A stretch of DNA of 64,000 bases from Gluconacetobacter tumulisoli (GCF_014174155.1 NZ_JABEQM010000002.1:248001-312000); one strand, 5' to 3'; counted from the first letter of the stretch, positions 34,638 to 44,327 are shown. Made by a program: numbers and translations. Notes: generated by a model not told the origin, from the sequence alone.

Positions 34638-34739
34638 GCACCCAAACCCCCACCGCGCCCCACGCGGGGACGACCGGACAAGCGGGCGGTGCCTGTGCCC
34701 TGACGCCGCATCCTACCCGCCCGGGGGGCGGAAGGGCAA
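34638..34739 (-). promoter_or_regulatory. Prophage promoter and conserved 72-nt leader, copy 1
   Basis: On the minus strand: TTGCCC (34739-34734), an 18-base spacer, TAGGAT (34715-34710), then nine bases, the 17-mer GGGCACAGGCACCGCCC (34700-34684) and 46 bases to the ATG of the tail fibre gene. A short hairpin CCCCGC-GT-GGGG lies in the last part. The same parts with the same distances occur ahead of the gene at 54882. Confidence 0.65.
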
Positions 34740-34952
34740 CCGTGCAATCGGGCTGCCCGGAAATACGGGGCATGCGACGCGACCTTTCCCGTCGGACCGC
34801 CACCCACTCCCGCGCTCCCCGCACCCCCTCCACGCCCGCGCCACGCCGCGCCCCACGCCATGCAGCGAGGGGGACGCGGCCTTGCACGCGCGGGTCTTTG
34901 CCCCCGGCGGGAAAGGCGCGACCCTGACCGTGCCAACAGCCGAGGTCATCCG

Positions 34953-35669
34953 ATGCAACAGCGTTCCGTTCTGTCCCTCGCCCTCCTCGCCGCCGCCCTG
35001 GTCGCCACCCCGACCATCGCCCCGGCCGCCACGCCGTCCGCCGCCCCGGTCCACACCGCGCGGCCGGACCAGGCCGCCGTCGACCATGATTTCAGCCGGC
35101 TGTCGCGGGACGGCCTGCGCGCCTACGCCGACATCGACCTCGCCCGCCAGGCCCTGGCGCAGGGCGACAAGGGCGCGGCCGGCACCTTCCTCGCCGACGC
35201 CAACACGGCGCTGGCCCGCGCCCAGACGGACAATCACGCCTTCACCCGCGCGGAATCGGCCCTGACCCCGGCCCCCCACGCACCGCAGGGCACGCCCGGC
35301 AAGACCCCCGACCCGGCCTCCGCCGCCCCGGCCGTCACCTGGATCCCGGTCGACGCGGAATATGTGGTCTCCTCCGATCCCGCCGCCGCCCCCACCGACA
35401 AGACGCAGGCCGCGAAGACCGCCAGCCAGCACCTGAAGAAAGGCGAAAGCGCCGCCGCCGCGCAAAGCCTGAAGGCCGCGGATATCGACGTCGATTTCGT
35501 CATGATCGTCGCCCCCCTGCAGACCGTGACGGCCGACGTCTATCGCGCGTCGAACCTCGTGCACGGCGCCGACACCACCGCCGCCGACCAGGCCCTGCAG
35601 GACGCCCAGAACGCCACCCGCTTCGTCGCCGACGACATGGTCTTCGTCCCCAAGGCCCCGAAAGCCTGA
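34953..35669 (+). CDS. YfdX-family exported protein
   Basis: A 238-residue protein with a signal peptide (MQQRSVLSLALLAAALVATPTIAPAA). The mature part follows E. coli YfdX: RLSRDGLRAYADIDLARQALAQGDKGAAGTFLADANTAL, WIPVDAEYVVSSD, ASQHLKKGESAAAAQSLKAADIDVDF, APLQTVTADVYRASNLV. YfdX-type proteins are periplasmic, helical and linked with acid stress; their exact activity is unknown. It is transcribed away from the prophage fibre gene and sits right at the edge between phage-like and island DNA. Confidence 0.85.
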   Translation: MQQRSVLSLALLAAALVATPTIAPAATPSAAPVHTARPDQAAVDHDFSRLSRDGLRAYADIDLARQALAQGDKGAAGTFLADANTALARAQTDNHAFTRAESALTPAPHAPQGTPGKTPDPASAAPAVTWIPVDAEYVVSSDPAAAPTDKTQAAKTASQHLKKGESAAAAQSLKAADIDVDFVMIVAPLQTVTADVYRASNLVHGADTTAADQALQDAQNATRFVADDMVFVPKAPKA

Positions 35670-35682
35670 CCCCGAACGAAAA

Positions 35683-35727
35683 AGGGCGCGGGGCACTGCC
35701 CCGCCCTCCGCTGGGGCCTCGGCCCCA
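35683..35727. repeat. REP-like double hairpin after the yfdX-like gene
   Basis: Two adjacent GC-rich stem-loops: AGGGCG(C)GGGGC / GCCCCGCCCT (35683-35707, one bulged base) and TGGGGCC-TC-GGCCCCA (35712-35727), preceded by a run of five A. They could end transcription of the plus-strand gene; their paired form recalls the short palindromic repeats often found between genes in alphaproteobacteria. The rest of 35670-36015 holds no supported gene; another small hairpin (CCTTTC/GAAAGG) is near 35752-35769. Confidence 0.55.
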
Positions 35728-36015
35728 GGCCCCGTTTACGAGGCGCTTGCACCTTTCATCACGAAAGGGCGCTGACGCCGCCATGATCAGACGCAGGTTC
35801 TGGTGACGAAAGGTCTTTTCGGACTGGCCTGGACGTGTTTCAGCGCTGGCCTTTGCGGAGACCTGTGGAGGCGTGGCCGCTGGCGGGTGGCGAACTGTCC
35901 GATTGTTCCGGCGCCGATCCCCTGCCGTCCCTGCCGGTCGCCACCCGCCATGACAAGGCGAGGAAACCGTTCCCCGCCTTTCTCGACCTCGCCGCCGCAA
36001 AGCAGGACTTGCGCC

Positions 36016-37509
36016 TCATGCGTGCGTGGGCATCACAAACTCGGCCCCGGCGCGGATTCCCGCCGGCCAGCGCTGCGTGATCGCCTTCATCCGCGTAAAG
36101 AAACGCACGCCTTCGGGCCCGTGCATGTGATGGTCGCCAAACAGCGAATCCTTCCAGCCGCCGAAGGAGTGGAACGCCATCGGCACGGGAATTGGCACGT
36201 TTATGCCGATCATACCTGCGCTGACGCAGTGCGTGAACGCCCGGGCCGTGTCGCCGTCCCGCGTAAAGATCGCCGATCCATTTCCATAGGGGCTGTCGTT
36301 GACGATTTTCAGCGCGGCATCGAAATCCGGCGCACGCATCACGCATAGAACCGGTCCGAAGATCTCCTCGCGATAGATGTCCATCTCCGTTGTGACATTG
36401 TCGAACAACGAACCCCCGATGAAGAAACCCTTCTCGTGTCCCGGCACCGTCAGACCGCGCCCGTCGACCACGAGCGTGGCACCCTGCTCGACCCCGGCAT
36501 CGACCAGCCTGCCGATCCTCGCGCGATGCTGGGCCGTAACGACCGGGCCCATCTCATTGCTGTCGTCGGCACCGCTGCCGACCTTCAGCGATCGCGTGCG
36601 CTCGGCAATCAGCGAGACAAGGCGGTCCGCGACCGGGCCGACGGCGACCGCCACGGAAATCGCCATGCAGCGCTCGCCGGCCGAACCGTAGGCCGCACCA
36701 ATCAGCGCGTCCACCGTCTTCTCGAGATCGCAATCCGGCATGACAATGGCGTGGTTCTTCGCGCCTCCCAGCGCCTGCACGCGCTTTCCGGCAGCAGTAC
36801 CGGTCGCATAAACATGCTTCGCGATCGGGGTCGATCCGACGAAGCTGACCGCCTGGATCGCCGGATGTTCCAGGATGGCATTGACCATGTCCTTGTCACC
36901 ATGGACAACCTGGAACACGCCGTCAGGCAGGCCGGCCTCCTTCAGGATGTCGGCCAGAAGGACCGACGCCGACGGATCTCGTTCGGACGGTTTAAGAATG
37001 AAGCAGTTGCCGGTCGCAATCGCCATCGGCGCCATCCACAGCGGCACCATGACGGGGAAATTGAACGGCGTGATGCCCGCGGTGATGCCCAATGGCTGGC
37101 GCATCGTCCAGGCGTCGATCCCCCGGCTGACCTGCTCGGTATATTCTCCCTTCAGGATTTCCGGTGCGGCGGTGGCGAATTCCACGACCTCCAGCCCGCG
37201 CGTGACCTCGCCCTTCGCATCCGAAAGCACCTTTCCATGCTCGGCGGTGATGATGGCGGCCAGATCGTCCCTGCGCGCCTCGATCAGGTCGCGGGCGCGA
37301 AACAGGATACGCGCACGGGTCAATGGCGGCGTCTCGGCCCAGGCGGGGAATGCCTTCCGTGCGGCCGCTATGGCAGCTTCCAGGTCTGCCTGGTCACCCA
37401 GAGGCACCTGCCTGGCGACCTCACCGCTCGCGGGATTGAAAACATCCGCCCGGCGGGTACCATGACCTTCCGTATGGCGACCGTCGATAACATGGGGAAT
37501 AGTCATCAT
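36016..37509 (-). CDS. mmsA: Methylmalonate/malonate-semialdehyde dehydrogenase-type aldehyde dehydrogenase
   Basis: A 497-residue enzyme. The catalytic Cys281 is in [11 protein letters not shown]. In place of the usual base motif E-L-G-G-K it has [17 protein letters not shown], the specific mark of CoA-acylating methylmalonate-semialdehyde dehydrogenases, and it ends with [24 protein letters not shown], another MMSDH mark. Family members turn (methyl)malonate semialdehyde into propionyl- or acetyl-CoA. Here it closes a sugar-acid cluster with an aldolase and a dehydratase, so it may handle a semialdehyde from aldol cleavage instead. Either of two adjacent ATG codons (37509, 37506) may be used. 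Confidence 0.88.
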   Translation of the reverse strand: MMTIPHVIDGRHTEGHGTRRADVFNPASGEVARQVPLGDQADLEAAIAAARKAFPAWAETPPLTRARILFRARDLIEARRDDLAAIITAEHGKVLSDAKGEVTRGLEVVEFATAAPEILKGEYTEQVSRGIDAWTMRQPLGITAGITPFNFPVMVPLWMAPMAIATGNCFILKPSERDPSASVLLADILKEAGLPDGVFQVVHGDKDMVNAILEHPAIQAVSFVGSTPIAKHVYATGTAAGKRVQALGGAKNHAIVMPDCDLEKTVDALIGAAYGSAGERCMAISVAVAVGPVADRLVSLIAERTRSLKVGSGADDSNEMGPVVTAQHRARIGRLVDAGVEQGATLVVDGRGLTVPGHEKGFFIGGSLFDNVTTEMDIYREEIFGPVLCVMRAPDFDAALKIVNDSPYGNGSAIFTRDGDTARAFTHCVSAGMIGINVPIPVPMAFHSFGGWKDSLFGDHHMHGPEGVRFFTRMKAITQRWPAGIRAGAEFVMPTHA

Positions 37510-37559
37510 GTCTCTTTTCCAAAACGAATATCGATGTGACGATCCGGACGGGCGTGCGA

Positions 37560-38384
37560 TCAGTAGCCTGAAACAGGAGCACTGCCCGTCATTGCGGGAG
37601 CACCGCCCACCAGCTTGCGGAACTCGGCAACGGAATGCTGTGCCCCCTGGGCGAGCAGGCGGACATCATTGGAAACCGTGACCAGGTCGGCACCCCAGGA
37701 AACGCCCTTCGCGGCATAGGCTGCGGTGCCGTTATGCAGCCCCAGTCGAATGCCGGCGCCGTGCGCGGCCGCGATCACGCGCTGGATCGCCTCGATCATC
37801 TCAGGTTCCTCGCGGTCGAACCCGGTCCGGTACCTGCGCCCGGTCAGGCCGAAGGTCAGGTCGGCCGGTCCGACATAGACGCCATCCAGTCCCGGCGTTC
37901 TGACGATCTCGTCGAGATTGGCCATGGCTTCCGCAGTCTCGACCATGGCAAGGCACACCACCTCGTCATCGGCAAAATCGGCATAATCGCTGCCAAGGGC
38001 GAAGTTCGCGCGCGTCGGCCCGAAGCTGCGATTGCCCTTCGGCGGGTACCGCACGCAGGAAACGAGCCGTTCCGCCTCCGCACGAGTGTTGATCATGGGG
38101 CAGATCACACCCCAGGCGCCGGCATCGAGGATTTTCATGATCGCGCCCGGATCCAGCCAGCTTGCCCGCGCCATCGTCGCAACGCCCGAGGCGCGCATCG
38201 CCTGAAGCATTGGAAGCATGCCATTGTAATCGACAGCACCGTGCTGAATGTCGATGGTCACGGAATCATAGCCGGCCGAGGCCATGATCTCGGCCGAAAA
38301 CGGACTGTCCATGGAAAGCCAGCCATTCAGTACTGCGTGGCCTTCCGCCCAGATACGCCGTATGGGATTTCTGTGGGTCGTCAT
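37560..38384 (-). CDS. HpcH/HpaI-family aldolase (2-oxo-3-deoxy acid aldolase)
   Basis: A 274-residue class II, metal-dependent aldolase. Motifs: [16 protein letters not shown] (substrate His), [53 protein letters not shown] (metal Glu), [17 protein letters not shown] (metal Asp) and [15 protein letters not shown]. It resembles GarL and RhmA, which split 2-oxo-3-deoxy aldarates or aldonates into pyruvate and an aldehyde. It lies between the dehydratase and the dehydrogenase genes on the same strand, matching the order of a pathway: dehydrate, cleave, oxidise. Confidence 0.88.
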   Translation of the reverse strand: MTTHRNPIRRIWAEGHAVLNGWLSMDSPFSAEIMASAGYDSVTIDIQHGAVDYNGMLPMLQAMRASGVATMARASWLDPGAIMKILDAGAWGVICPMINTRAEAERLVSCVRYPPKGNRSFGPTRANFALGSDYADFADDEVVCLAMVETAEAMANLDEIVRTPGLDGVYVGPADLTFGLTGRRYRTGFDREEPEMIEAIQRVIAAAHGAGIRLGLHNGTAAYAAKGVSWGADLVTVSNDVRLLAQGAQHSVAEFRKLVGGAPAMTGSAPVSGY

Positions 38385-38464
38385 TGCCCTGTCTCCATCG
38401 GTGCGCGTCGCCGGGACCTGCCTGCTCCGGAATATCCCGGGGCCTGCCCCGAACGCATGCGGCC

Positions 38465-40246
38465 TCAGTAGATCGCCGGTTCGGACACCGGCGCGCCGAA
38501 ATCTGCCTGCAGGAAATCAAAATCGCAGCCCTTGTCGGCCTGGACGATGTGATGCGCCGCCATCCAGCCATACCCCCGCTCATAGCGCGGCGGGGGCGCC
38601 TTCCAGTCGGCGCGGCGTCGCTCCAGCTCCGCCTCGGAAATCTCCATGGAAATCGAGCGCGCCTCCACATCCACCGAGATGACGTCTCCCGTCTTCAGCA
38701 GCGCCAGCGGGCCGCCGACATAGGCCTCCGGCGCCACATGGAGGATACACGCGCCGTAGCTGGTGCCGCTCATCCGCGCATCGGAAAGACGCAGCATGTC
38801 GCGCACACCCTGCCTGATGAGTTTTTTCGGGATGGGCAGCATCCCCCATTCCGGCATGCCCGGACCGCCCAACGGGCCCGCATTGCGCAGCACGAGGACA
38901 TGGTTCTCGGTCACGTCCAGGTCCTCGTCCTCGATTGCCCTCTTCATCGACGGGTAATCGTCGAAGACCAGGGCCGGGCCGCTATGCCTGTGGAACTTCG
39001 GATCGCAGCAGGCCGGTTTCATCACGCAGCCATCCGGTGCGATATTACCGCGCAGGACGGTCAGCGCGCCGCCGGCTTCGCCGGTAAACACCGGCTTGTC
39101 GAGCGGGCGGATCACATCGTCATCATAAACCTTCGCGGCATTGATGTTCTCGCCAACGGTCCTGCCCGTCACCGTGAGGCAGGACAGGTCCAGGAAAGCC
39201 GAGATACGATTCATCAGCGCCGCAATGCCGCCCGCGTAATAGAAATCCTCCATCAGATAGGTCGTGCCCGTAGGACGCACGTTGGCGATCACCGGCACCT
39301 CGCGGCTGGCCCGGTCGAAATCGTCAAGGCCGATATCGATGCCCGCCCGACGCGCCATGGCGATGACGTGAATGATCGCGTTGGTCGAGCAGCCCATCGC
39401 CATCGCCACCGCGATCGCGTTCAGAAATGCCGCACGGGTCGCGATTTTCGATGGCTTCAGATCCTCACGCACCATCTCCACGATCCGGCGTCCGGACGTT
39501 TTCGCCATGCGGATATGATTGGAATCGACGGCCGGAATCGAACTGGCGCCCGGCAGCGACAGACCGATCGCCTCGGCAACGGCGGTCATCGTACTGGCCG
39601 TGCCCATGGTCATGCACGTGCCGGCGCTGCGGGCGATCCCCGCCTCGACGCCGAGCCAGTCTTCCCGGGTGATCTCGCCTGCCCTCAGCTTGTCCCAGTA
39701 TTTCCACGAATCCGAACCCGAACCCAGCGTCTTCCCCTGCCAGTTGCCGCGCAGCATCGGGCCGGCAGGTACGTAGATCGCCGGGATATCCATGCTGGTC
39801 GCGCCGAGGAGCAGGCCGGGCGTGGTTTTGTCGCAGCCGCCCATCAGCACCGCACCGTCCGCCGGGTAGGAGCGGAGCAGTTCCTCGGATTCCATCGCCA
39901 GCATGTTGCGATACAACATCGTTGTGGGCTTCATGAAATTCTCGGAAAGCGAGATCGCCGGAAGCTCCATCGGAAAGCCGCCCGCTTCCAGCACGCCACG
40001 CTTCACGTCCTCGACCCGCTGTCGGAAATGCATGTGACACGGGTTGATGTCCGACCAGGTGTTGAGGATCGCGATGACGGGTTTCCCTTCCCAGTCCTTC
40101 GGATCGTAACCCATCTGCATCGCACGCGAACGATGCCCGAAACTGCGCAGGTCGGCCGGCCCGAACCAACGCTCGCTCCGCAGCCTGGGCCTGTCGGCTT
40201 CGCCTGCGGTCAGGCCTGGGGGGCGGGCTCCGGCGTCTTCAGTCAT
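38465..40246 (-). CDS. IlvD/Edd-family sugar-acid dehydratase
   Basis: A 593-residue Fe-S dehydratase. Cluster ligand regions: SDINPCHMHFRQ, LMGGCDKTTPGLLLGATS and ARSAGTCMTMGTASTM. Other marks: PAVDSNHIRMAKTSGRRIVEM and the C-terminal LSDARMSGTSYGACILHVAPEA. This subgroup (IlvD-like with SNHIRMA and ACILHV) contains arabinonate, xylonate and galactonate-type dehydratases that make 2-oxo-3-deoxy acids. It is first in the minus-strand catabolic operon and divergent from a LysR gene. Exact sugar acid not determinable from sequence. Confidence 0.9.
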   Translation of the reverse strand: MTEDAGARPPGLTAGEADRPRLRSERWFGPADLRSFGHRSRAMQMGYDPKDWEGKPVIAILNTWSDINPCHMHFRQRVEDVKRGVLEAGGFPMELPAISLSENFMKPTTMLYRNMLAMESEELLRSYPADGAVLMGGCDKTTPGLLLGATSMDIPAIYVPAGPMLRGNWQGKTLGSGSDSWKYWDKLRAGEITREDWLGVEAGIARSAGTCMTMGTASTMTAVAEAIGLSLPGASSIPAVDSNHIRMAKTSGRRIVEMVREDLKPSKIATRAAFLNAIAVAMAMGCSTNAIIHVIAMARRAGIDIGLDDFDRASREVPVIANVRPTGTTYLMEDFYYAGGIAALMNRISAFLDLSCLTVTGRTVGENINAAKVYDDDVIRPLDKPVFTGEAGGALTVLRGNIAPDGCVMKPACCDPKFHRHSGPALVFDDYPSMKRAIEDEDLDVTENHVLVLRNAGPLGGPGMPEWGMLPIPKKLIRQGVRDMLRLSDARMSGTSYGACILHVAPEAYVGGPLALLKTGDVISVDVEARSISMEISEAELERRRADWKAPPPRYERGYGWMAAHHIVQADKGCDFDFLQADFGAPVSEPAIY

Positions 40247-40378
40247 GCGTCATTCTCCCTGCCCCCACCGCGATGCCTGCTATGACCGCGTGACGGGGGT
40301 CTGCCGCCGCAGTTAGGACGCGACAGGTCCAGGGTGTCCAGATTAGATACGGCATGGATTGAGACAGGATTGATATCG

Positions 40379-41287
40379 ATGATTCAGCTCACCCAGGTCC
40401 GGTGCTTCGTCACCGTCGCGGAGGAACTTCATTTCGGGCGGGCGGCCGCGCGCCTGAACATGACGCAGCCGCCGTTGAGCCGGCAGATCCAGCTTCTCGA
40501 ACACGCGCTCGGTGTCGAACTGCTGGAGCGCACCAGTCGCGTGGTGCGCCTGACCCAGGCCGGCTCTGTCTTCCTGCCGGAAGGACGACGGCTCCTGCGC
40601 AGCGCCGAGGACGCGGTTCTCGCGGCGCGTCGGGCCGGGCGCGGCGCGCTGGGCCAGATCGCCATCGGTTTCACGCCAAGCTGCAGCTACGATTTTCTGC
40701 CGCGCCTGATTTCGGCCCTGCGCGCCGATTATCCCGACGTCGAGCCGATACTTGAAGAGATGGTCACCCGCGATCAGCTTTCCGCCCTTGCCTCGCATCG
40801 GCTCGACATCGGCTTCATGCGCCCGCATTTCGATGCGCCGGATATCGAGCGACGCAGGATCGTTACGGAACCCATGCTAGCCGCCATTCCCGAAGATCAT
40901 CCCATGGCGGCGCTGGAGGTGGTGATGCCCGCAGATCTGGAGGGACAGGAACTCATCATGTATTCCGTTCTGGGCGGCGGATATTTTCACGATCTTGTGC
41001 ACAGGCTTCTGGTCGGCTCGGGTATCCAGCCGAGACTTGTCCACCATATGACGCAGATCCACGCCCTGCTTTCCCTTGTGAAGACGGGAATGGGCATAGC
41101 GCTGATTCCCCGCTCGGCCTCCCGCCTCGGGATCAGCAACGTCGTTTATCGCAGTCTGGGATTCGGCACGGACATATCCGCCGAGCTTTTCATGGCGTAT
41201 CGCGCCGAGGACCCGAGCCTGGTCCTGGGGAATGTCATGAACGTGATCACACGCCTTGTCGGGGAGAGCGAGCCGCCGCCGGCCTGA
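40379..41287 (+). CDS. LysR-family regulator of the sugar-acid cluster
   Basis: A 302-residue LysR protein. Helix-turn-helix: QVRCFVTVAEELHFGRAAARLNMTQPPLSRQIQLLEHALGVELLERTSRVVRLTQAG, typical of the BenM/CatR/CbbR-like group acting on acid degradation genes. ATG 40379 fits the conserved LysR start; 40334 would add 15 residues. It is divergent from the dehydratase gene with 132 bases between and is followed by the transporter gene, so it probably senses a pathway acid. Confidence 0.92.
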   Translation: MIQLTQVRCFVTVAEELHFGRAAARLNMTQPPLSRQIQLLEHALGVELLERTSRVVRLTQAGSVFLPEGRRLLRSAEDAVLAARRAGRGALGQIAIGFTPSCSYDFLPRLISALRADYPDVEPILEEMVTRDQLSALASHRLDIGFMRPHFDAPDIERRRIVTEPMLAAIPEDHPMAALEVVMPADLEGQELIMYSVLGGGYFHDLVHRLLVGSGIQPRLVHHMTQIHALLSLVKTGMGIALIPRSASRLGISNVVYRSLGFGTDISAELFMAYRAEDPSLVLGNVMNVITRLVGESEPPPA

Positions 41288-41441
41288 GCGATGCCAGCCT
41301 TGTATTGATCCATCCACTGATTGATTTTGACGTCCCCGCGCCCGAGGCGTTGTGTTTCGCGCATGATCGCGGGGTCCCGATGTCTCGCCACCCGGAGCCC
41401 GCACCGGCGTATCCCGGGCCCCGCATCGAGGGAGACACAGG

Positions 41442-42809
41442 GTGAATATAATAAAAGGGGCGCCAACGCACCCAGCCGCCGGATTCCCGTCAGATGCCGC
41501 ACGCAGCCAGCGGCGAACCGTAGTCCGATATTTCGTTCTCGCATTTCTCTTCACCATAACCGCAATCAATTACGGTGATCGCGCGACGCTCGGGATCGCA
41601 AGGTCCAGCATCTCTCATGACCTTGGCCTGAACCCGGTTTCCATGGGGTATGTCTTCTCGGCGTTCGGCTGGGCCTATGTGCTGAATCAGGTACCCGGCG
41701 GCTGGCTGCTGGACCGTTACGGCTCCATTCGTGTCTATGGGGCCAGCCTCTTCGCATGGTCGCTGTGCACGCTGGCGATCGCCGGTGTCGGCCAGGTCCC
41801 GCACAGCCTGGTATTTCCGACGCTGTTCATCCTCTGGGCTGGACTTGGCCTGGTGGAAGCGCCGGCCTTTCCTGCCAACAGCCGCATCACGTCCAGCTGG
41901 TTCCCGACGGCCGAAAGAGGTCTGGCGACATCCATATTCAACTCGGCGCAGTATGTCGCCGTCGCTTTTTTCGCACCGTTGATGGGCTGGGTCACGCAGC
42001 GCCTCGGGTGGGAATATATTTTTGCCATGATGGGCCTTCTGGGCGTGCTGCTCGCCCTGCTCTGGCTTGCGACAATGCGCGCCCCTGCGAAGCATTCCGC
42101 CGTGAATGCCGCGGAACTGGCCTATATCCGCGAGGGAGGCGCGCTCGTCGATATCGACGACAGGAGCAGACGGACGAAACGGAGACTCAACGGCAGACAG
42201 ATTCGGTTCATGCTGACCGACCGGACCCTTCTGGGCGTCTATGGCGGCCAGTATTGCATCAATGTCATTCTTTATTTCTTCCTGACATGGTTTCCCTCCT
42301 ACCTGCACCAGGCACGGGGACTCTCGCTCACGGAAACCGGTTTCGCCGCGAGTGTGCCGGCGCTCTGCGGTCTGCTCGGCGCCATCATCGGCGGCGCCGT
42401 GTCCGACAGGCTGCTACGCTCCGGACGCTCGGAGAGCTTCGCACGAAAGACGCCCTTCGTTGTCGGGATGGCGCTGGCTTCCACTCTTTGTCTCTGCAAT
42501 TTCGTCCAGTCTCCCCTGTTCATCATCGCGATCATGTCGCTGGCCTTCTTCGGCAAGGGTGTGGCCGCGATCGGCTGGGCGGTCATCTCCGACATCGCTC
42601 CGAAGGAAGTACCCGGTCTGGCCGCCGGCATTTTCAATGGGATCGGCAATATTGCCGGCATCGTGACGCCGATCGCAATCGGTTACATCGTATCGCTGAC
42701 CGCGTCCTATGACGGCGCATTACTGTTCGTCGCCGCGCATTGTCTGGCGGCGATCCTGCTTTACCTCGTCGTCGCCGGAAAGATCCGGCGCCTCACCCTG
42801 CCAGCCTGA
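41442..42809 (+). CDS. GudP/GarP-like aldarate:H+ symporter (MFS, ACS family)
   Basis: A 455-residue inner-membrane transporter with 12 helices. It follows E. coli GudP/GarP very closely: NYGDRATLGIA, VSMGYVFSAFGWAYV, PGGWLLDRYGS, EAPAFPANSRI, WFPTAERGLATSIFNSAQY, GQYCINVILYFFLTWFP, ALAFFGKG-like SLAFFGKGVAAIGWAVISD and APKEVPGLAAGIFNGIGN. These relatives import glucarate and galactarate. With the dehydratase, aldolase and LysR genes beside it, it points to an aldarate-type sugar diacid as substrate of the whole cluster. Confidence 0.9.
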   Translation: MNIIKGAPTHPAAGFPSDAARSQRRTVVRYFVLAFLFTITAINYGDRATLGIARSSISHDLGLNPVSMGYVFSAFGWAYVLNQVPGGWLLDRYGSIRVYGASLFAWSLCTLAIAGVGQVPHSLVFPTLFILWAGLGLVEAPAFPANSRITSSWFPTAERGLATSIFNSAQYVAVAFFAPLMGWVTQRLGWEYIFAMMGLLGVLLALLWLATMRAPAKHSAVNAAELAYIREGGALVDIDDRSRRTKRRLNGRQIRFMLTDRTLLGVYGGQYCINVILYFFLTWFPSYLHQARGLSLTETGFAASVPALCGLLGAIIGGAVSDRLLRSGRSESFARKTPFVVGMALASTLCLCNFVQSPLFIIAIMSLAFFGKGVAAIGWAVISDIAPKEVPGLAAGIFNGIGNIAGIVTPIAIGYIVSLTASYDGALLFVAAHCLAAILLYLVVAGKIRRLTLPA

Positions 42810-43005
42810 GATGACCGGAGAGCCTGTTCAGATCGCGCTGGCGGTCCTGCTCGCTGGAAGAGGCAGAACGTCGGCGGCAGCCTTCGTGCGAGACACCAAA
42901 TCCGTCAACGGGACTTTCAGGAAGCGAACACCATGGAGACGCGATCACAAAGCGGCGCAAGGCGATCGGCTTGCATGAACGATCCGTCTCATCCAACAAG
43001 GAGGG

Positions 43006-44214
43006 ATGACTGACGTCCCCGGCACCCCTGCGGCTCGCATTCGACGTTTCCTGCGCTCCCCTTCGGGCGGGGCATCCGTCCTCCTGCTTGCATCCCTCGC
43101 GGGCTTTGCCCTGGCAAATTCGCCATGGGCGTCGGGTTATACCGCCCTGGTAACGACCCCCGTGACACTTTCCGTCCTGGGGGCACGGGGGCCGGAAAAC
43201 ATTGATGCATGGGTCTCCGACGGACTCATGACCCTGTTCTTTCTGGTGATCATTCTCGAAATCAAGAAGGAAATTGTCTCCGGGCACCTCGCGTCGCCAC
43301 GCCGCGTGGCCCTTCCGCTCATCGGGGCGCTGGGTGGAATGATCGTGCCCGCCCTGACGTATCTGCTGGTGACATGCGCGCATCCGGAAGCGACACGCGG
43401 CTGGGCCATTCCTGTTGCGACGGACGCTGCGTTCACGCTGCCGATCATTCTTGCTCTTGGAAGGCATGTCTCGCGCGGAGCCAGGGCCTGGCTGATGGCG
43501 CTTGCCATTTTCGACGATGTGCTGGGGATCGTGGTGATCGCCCTGTTCTACGGGGGCGCCCTGTACTGGCCGGCGATGGCAACGGCCGTGATCGTCACGG
43601 CAGCGTTGATCGGGGCGAACAGGACCGGGATCGGAACCCTCTGGAGTTACGGGATCGGTTGCGTTCTGCTGTGGGTAGCGCTTCTGGCTTCCGGCCTGCA
43701 CCCGACCCTTGCCGGGGTTGCAACCGGCCTCTGCCTGCCCGCAACCACGTCCGGACGGCGTGCCGGACAGATTGCTCCCCTCGATCGTGCGGCGTCCGCA
43801 CTGACGCCTTTCGTCACCTGGGTCGTTCTGCCGCTTTTCGGCTTCATGAACGTGGGCGTGTCACTGGCAGGCGTTCATTCGGACATGATGCTGAAGGCTG
43901 TTCCGTTAGGGATCATGCTGGGTCTGCTTGTCGGCAAACCTGTCGGTGTCTTCGGCGCGACACTGCTCTCGACCAGGCTGAAGATCGCAGCACTTCCGGC
44001 CGAAACACCAACAGGAATGCTGTTTGGTCTTTCGCTCCTGTGCGGCATTGGATTCACGATCAGCCTGTTCATCGCGAACCTGGCATTTTCCGGATCAGAC
44101 CTCGTAACCCCCGCCAGGATGGGCATCTTCGCCGGTTCCGTCCTGTCCGCCCTGGCGGGGTGGCTCTGGCTGCGTTTCTCGCCTGGGCACGACCGGTTTC
44201 AAGATGTCCCATAG
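43006..44214 (+). CDS. nhaA: Na+/H+ antiporter NhaA
   Basis: A 402-residue inner-membrane antiporter. Marks: GGASVLLLASLAGFALANSPW, LMTLFFLVIILEIKKEIVSGHL, the assembly motif WAIPVATDAAFTLPII (Asp133-equivalent) and LAIFDDVLGIVVIALFY (Asp163/Asp164-equivalents), GLHPTLAGVATGLCLP, LCGIGFTISLFIANLAF. It exchanges 2 H+ for Na+ and supports salt and pH tolerance. The AAGGAGGG site abuts the ATG almost directly, closer than normal, so translation may be weak or the start unusual; no other standard start is near. It follows the transporter gene by 196 bases with no gene between. Confidence 0.92.
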   Translation: MTDVPGTPAARIRRFLRSPSGGASVLLLASLAGFALANSPWASGYTALVTTPVTLSVLGARGPENIDAWVSDGLMTLFFLVIILEIKKEIVSGHLASPRRVALPLIGALGGMIVPALTYLLVTCAHPEATRGWAIPVATDAAFTLPIILALGRHVSRGARAWLMALAIFDDVLGIVVIALFYGGALYWPAMATAVIVTAALIGANRTGIGTLWSYGIGCVLLWVALLASGLHPTLAGVATGLCLPATTSGRRAGQIAPLDRAASALTPFVTWVVLPLFGFMNVGVSLAGVHSDMMLKAVPLGIMLGLLVGKPVGVFGATLLSTRLKIAALPAETPTGMLFGLSLLCGIGFTISLFIANLAFSGSDLVTPARMGIFAGSVLSALAGWLWLRFSPGHDRFQDVP

Positions 44215-44290
44215 GAAGAAACACCACCCGGAGCCGACATCCGCTCTCCCACCAAAGCAGCCGTGAGATGCTGGTTGAAAGCCGCCGCCG

Positions 44291-44321
44291 CTCCGTGTAT
44301 ATGCAATGGATATACACGGAG
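44291..44321. promoter_or_regulatory. VapBC autoregulatory operator (12-base inverted repeat)
   Basis: CTCCGTGTATAT (44291-44302) and ATATACACGGAG (44310-44321) are perfect inverted repeats with a 7-base centre, ending seven bases before the antitoxin ATG. VapB antitoxins bind such palindromes at their own promoter. Confidence 0.75.
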
Positions 44322-44327
44322 CCTCAC

